Source: Nitrososphaerota archaeon
GTDB lineage: Archaea > Thermoproteota > Nitrososphaeria > Nitrososphaerales > UBA183
Length of the DNA: 56,602 nt
Direction of reading: 5' to 3'
Assembly: GCA_029785685.1 (NCBI GenBank)
Contig: JAFLZE010000006.1
Location: 1 to 56,602 of the forward strand
Every line of letters begins with the position of its first letter. Positions within the stretch are counted from its first letter, which is position 1. Positions 8,080 through 15,550 of this stretch are shown here, in pieces. The notes under the pieces are model-generated. The model was not told the DNA's origin. It saw only the letters and a list, made by a program, of their open reading frames with translations, and did no database searches. Both the position numbers and the translations under genes were made by a program.

Positions 8080-8214
8080 TCATCCACAGTGGACAGACGC
8101 CGTCACTGCGGCATTGTTCTTCGACTGTTTCGCGGCGTACTCCGCGACGTCGAGCATCTCCTCTGCCTTCTGCAGGTAGTTCATGTATAGGCTCCTATTG
8201 ACGGGCTTGGACAT
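8080..8214 (-). pseudogene. Truncated HEPN-domain gene (partner of MNT)
   Basis: The start ATG at 8214 overlaps the end of the nucleotidyltransferase gene by 20 bases in another frame. The 44 residues (including YLQKAEEMLDVAEYAAKQS and NNAAVTASVHC) match the first two helices of archaeal HEPN proteins, then a stop follows. The HEPN catalytic RxxxxH region is missing. The bases from about 7940 to 8080 carry further short fragments in other frames (for example DELLGFLEETQKVIE) but no intact continuation. The 290 bases from 7788 to 8079 otherwise hold no gene I can support. I read this as a HEPN gene destroyed by deletion or frameshift. Confidence 0.6.
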
Positions 8215-8815
8215 CTCCTATCTTCCTCAGGTCTTTGCCCCGGACCATCCTGTAGGACTCGAGGATTGACCTGCCCAAATCCTTGTTCTTCTTTCTGGCG
8301 AACGTGGCTTCGTCCATGATCAAGGGTGACAGCCCGAATCCGAACTTCGAAGCAGTTTCGGCGGAGGCGTCTGCAACGCGCTCGCTGGCGAGCTCTCTGT
8401 CACCCGCTACGATGAATATGTCGATGTCGCTCTGCTTCCCCTCGAGTCCCTTCGCGGCGCTCCCGAAGACGGCCACCGATCTGATCGACTTATCCTCAAA
8501 GAACGGCCTGATCGTGGACAAGATCGCACCGAGGGTGTCTTCCTCGGCTTTTATCGCTGGCCAGACTATCGAGTTCAGCACGTAGCTCTCTTCGTTCAGG
8601 ATGACCTGCTGGGCCCTCCCAACAGGTTGGAGCCTCACGACCCCTCTCTTTTCCAGGGTCCTGGCCACAAGGGCGACTTCGGGGTGCGACAGGCCAGCCG
8701 TCCTCGCCAAGTCCCTTATGGTGAACACCTTCCCCCTGTAGCGGACCAAAGTCTTGAGCACTTTGATGCTGGCCTTGCTCCCCAGGACCTCGGTCAGGTA
8801 GTCGTGGAGGGACAC
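8195..8815 (-). CDS. Winged-helix plus minimal nucleotidyltransferase (MNT)
   Basis: A 206-residue protein from GTG 8815. Residues about 10-65 form a winged helix (RYRGKVFTIRDLARTAGLSH). The MNT domain follows with the active-site motif AVFGSAAKG (Gly118-Ser119) and D130-I-D132. MNT proteins pair with HEPN ribonucleases and usually silence them by adding AMP. Here the HEPN partner downstream is truncated, so the MNT may be an orphan. The frame is open to 8983, but the extra N-terminus would run through the att-like repeat at 8879-8913, so a start inside the element is preferred; ATG codons near 8872 and 8846 are alternatives. Confidence 0.75.
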   Translation of the reverse strand: MSLHDYLTEVLGSKASIKVLKTLVRYRGKVFTIRDLARTAGLSHPEVALVARTLEKRGVVRLQPVGRAQQVILNEESYVLNSIVWPAIKAEEDTLGAILSTIRPFFEDKSIRSVAVFGSAAKGLEGKQSDIDIFIVAGDRELASERVADASAETASKFGFGLSPLIMDEATFARKKNKDLGRSILESYRMVRGKDLRKIGDVQARQ

Positions 8816-8878
8816 AATTTCGCAGGTCAGGGGTACTGGTAGAAAAACATTCCATATGGTAGGTAATACTGCCATAAC

Positions 8879-8913
8879 GGGCGATTTGAGCACGCATAGG
8901 CGTGCCGCGGGTC
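8879..8913. repeat. att-like direct repeat, copy B
   Basis: A 35-bp sequence that starts GGGCGATTTGAG and ends AGGCGTGCCGCGGGTC. It matches copy C at 11528-11562 at 33 of 35 positions. Copy C contains the last 11 bases of tRNA-Phe. A tRNA 3' end repeated at a distance in the same orientation is the signature of integration by a tyrosine recombinase, so 8913-11528 is probably an inserted segment. Confidence 0.65.
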
Positions 8914-8939
8914 CTCTTTCGCTAGTGCCGACGGCCAAG

Positions 8940-9593
8940 TCATGGCCTACGTAACGTACTTCCGTCTTCCCTGAGACGAACATTCCCCATCTGCGGGTCG
9001 TACTCCCTCTGGAACTCGTCAGGGTTGCTCACGGTCCGCATCGCCGCAAAGGCTGAGATTCGGGCATTGGGAAACGCATCCGCGAGCCGATTCGCAGCAC
9101 CAAGCAGCGTCGCGCCACGAGTGATTATGTCGTCAATCAGCAGAACGCTTTCGGGTTCTGACAGACGACCTTGGACTTCCAACGTTTCGTAGTGTCTTCG
9201 TGCGGTTGGCCTCAGTCTCGCTGGACTTTGCGCTGCCTTGGGAACAGCCTGGGTGCGAACCAGGCACGAGACTACTTGGCCTAGTCCCTGATCGGCAAGG
9301 GCCGCCGCAAGCCTCTGTGGGACCCAAAGGGTTCCAGCTCTCATCAACGAACTGCTCGGAACGGGGACGAGGACCGGGGTGGGCTGGAAAAGGGTGGCAA
9401 AAGGCATGGAGTTGATGTTCTGTCGCACCTGTTGCGCCACCCAATGCGACATCAGGACAGGGGGCGGTTGCAGGAAGCTATCGGTCTTGAGGAGGGTCAT
9501 CACTCCTTGAGAGTGGAGGTCCTTTGGCGTTCCACCGTTCGGGGAGTACGAGAGGAGGGAACCGTACTGGAGCTCAGACAGGCGTAGGCTCAT
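8940..9593 (-). CDS. ComF-like phosphoribosyltransferase
   Basis: A 217-residue protein with the PRPP-binding motif of type I phosphoribosyltransferases, VLLIDDIITRGAT at about residues 150-162. An upstream beta strand LVPVPSSSLMRAG fits the ComF group. The N-terminal cysteine pairs of typical ComF are absent. It begins 4 bases after the DprA-family gene ends, so both are in one transcript. ComF and DprA are both competence factors in bacteria. In mobile islands SLOG and phosphoribosyltransferase domains also appear in nucleotide-based conflict systems, which suits this setting better. The substrate base is unknown. Confidence 0.7.
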   Translation of the reverse strand: MSLRLSELQYGSLLSYSPNGGTPKDLHSQGVMTLLKTDSFLQPPPVLMSHWVAQQVRQNINSMPFATLFQPTPVLVPVPSSSLMRAGTLWVPQRLAAALADQGLGQVVSCLVRTQAVPKAAQSPARLRPTARRHYETLEVQGRLSEPESVLLIDDIITRGATLLGAANRLADAFPNARISAFAAMRTVSNPDEFQREYDPQMGNVRLREDGSTLRRP

Positions 9594-9596
9594 TTC

Positions 9597-10301
9597 TCAT
9601 TGAGCCACACTGACAATCCTCTCGCGAGGCGGTAGGAACCCTAGGATATCCTTGGGATCTTCGAGCGCGACAGCTCCATACTCCATCATCTTCTTCGGCC
9701 AACTCAGAGACCGCTTCTCCAGGACCAATTTCCAGATGTAGAGAGGCCGCCCGAGCCTCAGAGCCTCCCACCCTTGCGCCAGAGAACCGCTCGTCTCCCC
9801 TGCCTCGACGATGATCGAAGCGTTGCAGACGAGAGCCATCGTCCTATCCCTAATAACGAAGTCCCTAGGCTGGGTCGGATGTCCGTTCAGGAATTGGGAG
9901 ACCGCGCAATACTCCCGCATGATTTTGTCCTGAAGTTCGAAGTTCTTCGCCGGGTAGACGCGATTCAACGGGGTCCCAAGGACCGCGACGGTGTATCCAT
10001 TCTCCTCAATGGTCGCTCTGTGGGCTGCCGTGTCAATCCCCTCGGCAAGCCCACTGACCACCACAACCTGGTTTCGTGCAAGGATCCGCGCTATCTGGGT
10101 TGCAGCCTCCAGCCCGGCGCCAGAGGCCTTTCGGGACCCCACGACCGCAACACGGGGCCTGGGCAACGGGGTTTGCACGACCCCAGCCACATAGAGCCGC
10201 GGGGGCGCGTATCGCGCCTCGACATCGTTTAGCGGGCCTAGAAGCTCTTCGGGAGTAAGAGTGGAGATGCTCTTTCCTTTGATAATCTCCATCGGTTGCA
10301 A
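9597..10301 (-). CDS. DprA/SLOG-family Rossmann protein
   Basis: A 234-residue protein with the DprA signature: VAVVGSRKASGAG at about 51-63, VVVSGLAEGIDTAAH at about 80-94, VAVLGTPLNRVYPAKN, and a late VEAGETSGSL block. Bacterial DprA binds single-stranded DNA and loads RecA. Shorter SLOG relatives bind or cleave nucleotide-derived ligands. This protein lacks the N-terminal SAM and C-terminal winged-helix extensions of many DprA proteins. It lies between an HTH/nucleotidyltransferase-like gene and a phosphoribosyltransferase on the same strand, inside a segment bounded by att-like repeats, which suggests a role in host-element conflict rather than housekeeping recombination. Confidence 0.75.
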   Translation of the reverse strand: MQPMEIIKGKSISTLTPEELLGPLNDVEARYAPPRLYVAGVVQTPLPRPRVAVVGSRKASGAGLEAATQIARILARNQVVVVSGLAEGIDTAAHRATIEENGYTVAVLGTPLNRVYPAKNFELQDKIMREYCAVSQFLNGHPTQPRDFVIRDRTMALVCNASIIVEAGETSGSLAQGWEALRLGRPLYIWKLVLEKRSLSWPKKMMEYGAVALEDPKDILGFLPPRERIVSVAQ

Positions 10302-10394
10302 GGTTGTGACTTTGCCATTAATAGGTTTGAAGCATGAGAGGAGTGTGAAAGTGCTCCGTAGGCGCTCAAGAGCCGGCGCAAGCTTACCGCCAAA

Positions 10395-11447
10395 CTACCT
10401 GCCTCTGATGCCGTATAGGCGCAGGGCCTTCCTGACATGCGGCTCATCCATCTTGGCAGGGATGACTCCACCGCCACTCATGGCTGCCACGGCGCGCTCG
10501 CTCTCCCTGGACGGTGCTACTTTGATCAGGGCAACCAGGGCCCCGAGAAGCTTTTCGGCGAAACCGTACTTCTGGGAGAGAAAGACAAGGAGGGAGTAGT
10601 CTACCTTGTTCTTCGCAAGGAGCACGGGGACAGCTGCAATCCGTCTCTTGTCCTCGCCCAGGAGTACTGAAGAGATGATATATTCTACTGAAAAATCCTG
10701 CCCCCCGTCTGCTTCTGACCCGAACTCCTTGTACCCCAACTTCGCAAAGTTATGGACCAGATCCTTCTCGCTTATCTTGGAAGGGTTGGTCCTGTCGAGG
10801 TCGAACCTGATACGAACTCCTTGAACCACTGCGTTCCGGATCAGCCTCCAGAACTCTTGAGGCATGTGGAGAACCACCATGTCCGGGATCATCTCCTTGA
10901 ACGGGTTCCTCTCAGGGGATCTCAGCCGCTCGATCAGCTCGCTGCCGGCCACTACGAGTGGTTCCACCCTCACATTGAGCCGTGTCCCTATCTCATGGGT
11001 GACTTTCTGCGCCTTCGATTCCTGGGCCGTTTCCTTCTCTTCCATGAGGACCAGCGGCTCCGCCCTATTCAGCTTCGCGTTGCGCTCAGGGTCGAGGAGG
11101 AGGATCGACCCGACGGAGGCCAAGTCCCCGAGCTCCCTTTCCAGACTCTCGAACAGTCCCCAGGTATCGGGCCACTTCCGCAGGAACTCCCGCTTCTTCT
11201 GGAGTTCCATCTCGGTCAGGGTGTCAAGGAGGAGATAGTTCGCGAAGTTGAGGGCGGGGATGGACGCCTTCCCTTGCTTCTCCATCGTAACGATGCCTTC
11301 TTTCTCGAGCGATGCTAGTGCGCGGTAGATGTTAGGGTAATAGGCGGGACCAGACTCTTCCATCTCTGAAGTTAGCTGGCGGATAGAGACTGGATTACTC
11401 ACCCTCCTCGACATGGCGTCCAGGATTCTGAACTCGGTGCCGTTCAA
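10395..11447 (-). CDS. Winged-helix protein with degenerate nucleotidyltransferase-like domain
   Basis: A 350-residue protein from TTG 11447. Residues about 1-70 form a winged helix (NPVSIRQLTSEMEESG, then YYPNIYRALASLEKEGIV). Residues about 105-175 recall a nucleotidyltransferase core (VGSILLLDPERNAKLNRAEP), but the GS and DxD catalytic residues are not kept, so it is probably inactive. The C-terminal 130 residues contain AVPVLLAKNKVDYSLLVFLS and no motif I know. TATA-like TTAATATAGG lies about 27 bases upstream, overlapped by TTTGCTAT repeats. It likely regulates its own operon with the DprA-like and phosphoribosyltransferase genes. Confidence 0.65.
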   Translation of the reverse strand: MNGTEFRILDAMSRRVSNPVSIRQLTSEMEESGPAYYPNIYRALASLEKEGIVTMEKQGKASIPALNFANYLLLDTLTEMELQKKREFLRKWPDTWGLFESLERELGDLASVGSILLLDPERNAKLNRAEPLVLMEEKETAQESKAQKVTHEIGTRLNVRVEPLVVAGSELIERLRSPERNPFKEMIPDMVVLHMPQEFWRLIRNAVVQGVRIRFDLDRTNPSKISEKDLVHNFAKLGYKEFGSEADGGQDFSVEYIISSVLLGEDKRRIAAVPVLLAKNKVDYSLLVFLSQKYGFAEKLLGALVALIKVAPSRESERAVAAMSGGGVIPAKMDEPHVRKALRLYGIRGR

Positions 11448-11469
11448 TTCCTTCGAGAGGTCACCCTCG

Positions 11470-11513
11470 GGGTCCTATATTAAGATAGCAAAGATGCTAT
11501 AATATAATAGCAA
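11470..11513 (-). promoter_or_regulatory. Promoter with TTTGCTAT operator repeats
   Basis: Read on the minus strand, TTTGCTAT occurs twice about 21 bases apart, and the inverted pair ATAGCA-AAGA-TGCTAT lies at 11485-11500. The TATA-like TTAATATAGG follows immediately at about 11473-11482. Repeats overlapping the core promoter fit repression by the winged-helix protein encoded downstream. Confidence 0.5.
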
Positions 11514-11527
11514 AATGACTATAACAA

Positions 11528-11562
11528 GGGCGATTTGAACACGCTTAGGCGTGCCGCGGGTC
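11528..11562. repeat. att-like direct repeat, copy C, overlapping tRNA-Phe
   Basis: A 35-bp sequence starting GGGCGATTTGAA and ending AGGCGTGCCGCGGGTC. Bases 11552-11562 are the 3' end of the tRNA-Phe gene. Copy B at 8879-8913 differs at two positions. This is the likely original attachment site, with the tRNA kept intact by the repeated end. Confidence 0.65.
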
Positions 11563-11659
11563 GGATTTGAGCCGACGACACTCCGGTCTTCAGCCGGATG
11601 CTGATGAGCTATGAGGTCTCCCTAGCCTTCAAGCAGGAATCAGGCTGAGCTACCGCGGC
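11552..11659 (-). tRNA. tRNA-Phe (GAA) with two introns in the D arm
   Basis: The 108-base gene folds into a normal 74-base tRNA only if two introns are removed. The acceptor stem is GCCGCGG/CCGCGGC, the anticodon loop CTGAAGA (anticodon GAA), the T stem GTCGG/CCGAC with loop CTCAAAT. Intron 1 is ATTCCTGCTTGAAGGCTAG (11622-11640), with central helix AGCC/GGCT and bulges TGA and AGG. Intron 2 is ACCTCATAGCTCATC (11603-11617), with helix TGGG/CTCA and bulges AGA and TCA. The exon between them is only GGAG. The 5' strand of the second helix spans the first splice junction, so intron 1 probably leaves first. A TATA-like TCTTAAGT lies about 28-35 bases upstream. CCA is not encoded. Confidence 0.8.
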
Positions 11660-12061
11660 ACGACACATGCGCCGCCAGCGGAGAGACTTAAGACTTTGCG
11701 CCGTAACCTAGGTTTCATCGTTCTTGGATTAAACCGTGCCACAGGCTAACCGATTCTTGTCCCATTCGTTGAAGATCACCAGGGGCGACCACAGACATAT
11801 GACGCGGCATTCAGGTCAGGTCGCAACCCTCACCACCCTCGGTTCCATTATCTGCTCTTGCGGCGCCGAGAACTCGCACAGGGCTTCTTTTCAGAAAACT
11901 GGATCCAGCTAGTGCAGCCGCGGGTTCCCGTCAGAAGTCGGGATCCTTCTGGGTATGCTCTAGCTACGGGGCTCAGGAAGAGCTTCAATTGTCGGTGCCG
12001 CGGCAATAAAAATCCAGCAAGCGCCACATAAGCTTCTATGATTTCCCCCCGAAACCAAAAG
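11660..12061. other. Intergenic stretch without a supported gene
   Basis: Apart from the tRNA-Phe promoter at about 11687-11694, I see no open frame with protein-like composition, no further tRNA and no clear repeat. It probably contains the decayed upstream region of the pseudogene that follows. Confidence 0.5.
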
Positions 12062-12065
12062 GGGG

Positions 12066-12462
12066 TTGAAGCTTCCGAAGAAGGTCATCCTCCTTGACGT
12101 GACGCTCCACGACGGTGAGCAGCAAACGAGGATGATCTTCAGGCGGGAGGACAAGCTGAAGATTGCCCGGGCCCCGGACTAGGCCGGAGTAAAGACGATC
12201 GAAGCTGGCCCCCTCTGTATCCCCATCTGACAAGTAGGCCGTGAAGGGGATCGCCCATCTGAAGCTCGACGCCAAAGTCTACGCCTTTGCCCGCAGCATG
12301 AAGACGGACATCGACAGCGCCCTCGACGTCGACGTAGACGGGGTCGTCATGGAGATGCCGTCGAGCGACCACTTGGTGAAGTACGGGTACAGCTGGAAGG
12401 CGGAGAAGGGCGTCGACCTCTCCGTCGAGGTGACGAATTACGCCCATGACCTGGGGGTCTCG
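12066..12462 (+). pseudogene. Broken DRE-TIM metallolyase (isopropylmalate/homocitrate synthase or HMG-CoA lyase type)
   Basis: From 12066 the frame reads VILLDVTLHDGEQQ, matching the family motif D-x-T-L-R-D-G-E-Q with H for R, then FRREDKLKIA and an in-frame TAG near 12181 where a conserved DEAGVKTIEAG-like strand should be. After a frame change the match resumes at about 12241 (KLDAKVYAFARSMKTDID, then DGVVMEMPSSDHLVKYGY) and ends near 12462. The C-terminal two thirds of a synthase are missing. The gene is dead by stop, frameshift and truncation. Confidence 0.7.
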
Positions 12463-12467
12463 CAGGG

Positions 12468-12838
12468 TGATAAAGCCCAGGGCTGTTGCGATGAGGAACC
12501 AATCCACGATTTCCAAGCTACCGCCCGCCGCGGCCATAATCGGGGTTGCCGTCCTCGGGCGGCACTCCCTCGGCGGGACGATGGGGGACAGGATGCTCGC
12601 CCCAGCCCCAGGGGGTCTTTCCTGCCTCCACCTCGCGCTCCCTGCTGGCATGGGCGGGAACCCAGCTGGCGCTCCCGGTCTCAATAACACAGCGCTTGAT
12701 TGGAGACATGCTGGGGGCCGCATTCACCAGGAACGTGACAATAGTGAACACGGAGCTCGTCGCAGAAACTATCTCACTCTGTGTTGTAGCATCATTGGTC
12801 GCCCTGGCGGCCGCCTTCCTCCCCACGCTGGCGCCGTA
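12468..12838 (+). pseudogene. Remnant of a PiT-family phosphate permease
   Basis: In one frame AAIIGVAVLGRHSLGGTMGDRML and, after a frame shift, LALPVSITQRLIGDMLGAAFTRN followed by a hydrophobic segment match the C-terminal half of PiT inorganic phosphate transporters, where the signature GLPVSTTH lies. The N-terminal half is missing and the two parts are in different frames. Together with the neighbouring lyase remnant it marks 12.06-12.84 kb as a stretch of decaying DNA next to the tRNA-Phe island. Confidence 0.6.
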
Positions 12839-12897
12839 GCCATTCAAAGGCCAACCCATAAATGAGGTGAAACGAGGTGGCCTGCTCAATAGCTGTC

Positions 12898-13446
12898 ATG
12901 TTCTGCGCAAAGTGCGGGAAAGAGCTGCCTGATGGAGCTACCTTCTGCCCATCATGCGGGGCCGCGGTCCAGACTGGGACGGGAGATGCCCACACGAGCG
13001 GAATCGACGCTCTGACCAGAGATCATAACGCGCAGGAGTACTGGGTGGAACGGCTGATTGCGCTGATCATCGACTACGTCATCGTCTATGTGGTTCTCGG
13101 CATCGCCACTGCGATCGTCGCCATCCCGGCCCTCCTCACCGGCGGTGCCGCATTCTTCGGGGTCGTGTTCGGGGGCTTTGCCCTCCTCTGGGGGGTCATC
13201 TTCGTCTTCTATAACGCCGTTATGGAAGTGTCCTCCGGCGCAAGCATCGGGAAGAAGCTCTTCAAGTTGAAAGTAGCCTCCAGGCGCGGCTCGAACCCCA
13301 CCTTTGCGGAGGCTTTTGTCAGGAACCTGAGCAAGATTTACTGGCTCCTCCTGCTCCTCGATGTGATAGTGGGCTTGGCCATCTCGCACGGGTACCAGCA
13401 GAAGTACAGCGACCACTACATGGGTACTAAAGTGGTCCACGCGTAG
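12898..13446 (+). CDS. Zinc-ribbon RDD-family membrane protein
   Basis: A 182-residue protein. The N-terminus is a zinc ribbon (FCAKCGKELP, FCPSCGAAV). Residues about 48-180 form an RDD-type membrane domain: EYWVERLIALIIDYVIVYVVL (Arg in helix 1, Asp near its end), a second segment near GGAAFFGVVFGGFALLWGVIFVFY, the conserved GASIGKKLFKLKV loop, and a last helix YWLLLLLDVIVGLAI. RDD proteins are membrane proteins of mostly unknown function; some act as ion transporters. ATG 12898 is preferred because it gives the usual MFCAKCG beginning and lies about 25-30 bases after CCATAAATG. Confidence 0.8.
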   Translation: MFCAKCGKELPDGATFCPSCGAAVQTGTGDAHTSGIDALTRDHNAQEYWVERLIALIIDYVIVYVVLGIATAIVAIPALLTGGAAFFGVVFGGFALLWGVIFVFYNAVMEVSSGASIGKKLFKLKVASRRGSNPTFAEAFVRNLSKIYWLLLLLDVIVGLAISHGYQQKYSDHYMGTKVVHA

Positions 13447-13513
13447 GCGCTTCGCATCCCCCGTTGCTTGGAGAACTATTTTATCGAGCCATTCCGGCAC
13501 TCCAGAACCTGAA

Positions 13514-14629
13514 TTGAGCGACTATGGCACCAAAGCCGTGGTGGTCACCTTCCCGGACGAGTTCGCCAGGCGTGAGATAGTCGAGCTTGCGAAGGCAGGA
13601 GGGTATGACGTCAAACAGGTGGTGACATACAGAGACCTAGGCCGTTCCAAGTACGGAGTTGGCTCAGGCAAAGCTCAGGAGCTTGAGGGGCTGGTCGCAG
13701 ACACCGAGTCAGACACGATAATCATTGACGAGAGCACGACGTCCTCCCAGGCGAACAACCTCTCGCGTCTCACCCACGCCCGCGTGGTCGACAGGGAGAG
13801 ACTCATCCTTAACATCTTCGCCAAACGCGCCGCCACGACCGAGGCCAAACTCCAGGTACAGCTCGCCGAGCTGCGCTACGAGCTTCCCAGGGCGAGGGAC
13901 GCGGTCCGACACTCGGTCAGGGGAGAGCAGGCGGGGTTCTCCGGCATGGGGGAGTATGCGGTCGATGTGAAGTTCCGGGCGCTCAAGAGACAGATGACTT
14001 TCATCAAGAGCAAGCTCGACAAAACGAAGACAGTCAGGGCGCTCCACACGTCGGAGAGGCGGAAGCTGGGGGTGCCGTTCGTGTCGCTCGCGGGTTATAC
14101 CAGCAGCGGGAAGACCACCCTCTTCAACAGGCTCACGACCGAGTCGAAGGACATGTCCCCCGACCTCTTCACCACCCTTTCGACCACCACGCGCATGATC
14201 ACCTTCCATAACTCCAAACGGAAGGTCCTCCTCTCCGACACCGTAGGCTTCATCTCGCGCCTGCCCACTTACCTCGTGGAGTCGTTCAGGTCGACCCTCG
14301 ACGAGCTTCGTTATGCTGACCTTATCCTGCTGATGATTGACGTCAGCGAGCCGGCCGAGAGCATCGGGATCAAACTGGGGAGCTGCAGGGAGACGCTGAA
14401 CGAGCTGGAAGTCGAACCCTCGAAACTCCTCGTAGTCCTGAACAAGGTTGACCTCTTGGACGCCAGGGCGAGGTCCAAGATCGAACTCGACCCGCTCTTC
14501 AAGGAGTATAACACCGTCAAAGTGTCGGCGGTCCGAGGGGATGGGATGCACCAGCTACGGACCAGGATCCTCGAAAGGACTGACCCAAGGAGGCTCGCCC
14601 GGGAGCCTGGGCTCACTGCCCCAGGGTGA
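13514..14629 (+). CDS. hflX: Ribosome-associated GTPase HflX
   Basis: A 371-residue protein with TTG start. The N-terminal half is the HflX glycine-rich and helical domain (GVGSGKAQEL, then ELPRARDAVRHSVRGEQAGFSGMGE). The GTPase domain has the P-loop GYTSSGKTT at about 194-202, DTVGF at about 243-247 and NKVD near 311. HflX binds the large ribosomal subunit and in bacteria splits or rescues stalled ribosomes; archaeal members bind 50S. The length is typical. It is a single gene behind the RDD protein, with TATA-like TATTTTATC about 25-35 bases upstream suggesting a leaderless start. Confidence 0.9.
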   Translation: MSDYGTKAVVVTFPDEFARREIVELAKAGGYDVKQVVTYRDLGRSKYGVGSGKAQELEGLVADTESDTIIIDESTTSSQANNLSRLTHARVVDRERLILNIFAKRAATTEAKLQVQLAELRYELPRARDAVRHSVRGEQAGFSGMGEYAVDVKFRALKRQMTFIKSKLDKTKTVRALHTSERRKLGVPFVSLAGYTSSGKTTLFNRLTTESKDMSPDLFTTLSTTTRMITFHNSKRKVLLSDTVGFISRLPTYLVESFRSTLDELRYADLILLMIDVSEPAESIGIKLGSCRETLNELEVEPSKLLVVLNKVDLLDARARSKIELDPLFKEYNTVKVSAVRGDGMHQLRTRILERTDPRRLAREPGLTAPG

Positions 14630-14832
14630 CCGTCCGAATCTCGCGCACATCTTTCCGATAGGCTCGTCCCTTCTTATCAGGTCCCAGCTCTTCCCCACAC
14701 CCTTTGACCCGAGGCCAGTGAGGGAATTCGCGCGGCTGAGACTGATAGGAAGTCAGGCCTGCGACGGTTCAGCCGGCCAGATCAGGCGCCGAAGAGTTCA
14801 AATCGCCCCATGACGGTTCGGCCTCAGTTATT

Positions 14833-15234
14833 TTGAACTCCAGTCTTGTGTTTCGAGTCACCGGTGCCGCCCTCGGTATCCAGGTGGCGCTTGGAGGGCT
14901 TGTCTCATTCGGTTTCCTCGACGCCTCAGCGCACATAATCTGGGGGATAGTGGTAGGAATTCTCGCCATCGCGTCCCTCGTATATGTCGCCAGGATGTCA
15001 CCGCGCCCCAAGAGGCTCTTCGGCCTCACTATAGGGATGGGAGTCGACATTCTCATCCAGGCTTTGATAGGATTCGCCGCCTTGGCTACGACTAGTGTCC
15101 CCACTCTAAGCAACGCCATCGCCTGGTTCCATCTCCTCAACGCCTTTGCGATCTTCGCCATGTTCATGGCGTTGAGCCTTGCCAAGCCAGGAGAGGTGCC
15201 GACTACTGTGGCCCCTTCGGCGAGACGCCCCTGA
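14833..15234 (+). CDS. Four-helix membrane protein of unknown function
   Basis: A 133-residue protein with four hydrophobic helices (about 6-27, 33-52, 64-86 and 92-115) and a short Pro/Ala/Arg tail. Histidines in helices 2 and 4 (SAHIIWG, FHLLNAF) could bind haem, as in small quinol or CtaA-like proteins, but no firm family match is possible. TTG 14833 gives MNSSLVFRV; GTG at 14848 is an alternative. The 200 bases before it hold nothing I can name. Confidence 0.55.
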   Translation: MNSSLVFRVTGAALGIQVALGGLVSFGFLDASAHIIWGIVVGILAIASLVYVARMSPRPKRLFGLTIGMGVDILIQALIGFAALATTSVPTLSNAIAWFHLLNAFAIFAMFMALSLAKPGEVPTTVAPSARRP

Positions 15235-15379
15235 TGCAGCCGTCCAATCCAGTAAGACACTGTCGCTGCCTTCGAACGTTACTCCGAGGGCGTCCGTGCG
15301 GCAATCATGCGATATCCAGTCCGACATGACGATGTTCTATCCAGGCTCCAGTTCCTGTTAAAGGTGGGGCGAAGTATCA

Positions 15380-15409
15380 ATGCCCGACTCTCAATTTTGA
15401 GTCGAGCAT
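15380..15409. repeat. Imperfect 11-bp inverted repeat upstream of the oxidoreductase operon
   Basis: ATGCCCGACTC and GAGTCGAGCAT pair at 10 of 11 positions around TCAATTTT. It lies 140-170 bases before the operon start, in a 316-base gap (15235-15550) with no gene. It could terminate the membrane-protein transcript or bind a regulator of the operon. Confidence 0.35.
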
Positions 15410-15519
15410 GTGGTCAGGGATCTGTGCATGACTCCAACAGGCCGGGTGGCCCGGGGTTTCCATTGAAGCATGCCATGCGTCATCGGTTCTGTTGGACAAC
15501 TCAACTTCAAATCGGATTG

Positions 15520-15550
15520 TTTATACACGTCCCCTCCTAACCGATTAGGC
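15520..15550 (+). promoter_or_regulatory. Core promoter of the aldehyde oxidoreductase operon, shared with the 21264 gene
   Basis: TTTATA at 15520-15525 is followed by CTCCTAACCGATTAGGC directly before the ATG at 15551. The promoter at 21229-21259 aligns without gaps over the same 31 bases with 23 identities, including CTCCTAAC and ATTA. Confidence 0.5.

Noticed and set aside
12241..12687. 148-residue plus-strand frame as an intact gene
   Set aside because: Only its first 73 residues match a family, and that family's N-terminus lies in another frame upstream; it is part of a pseudogene.
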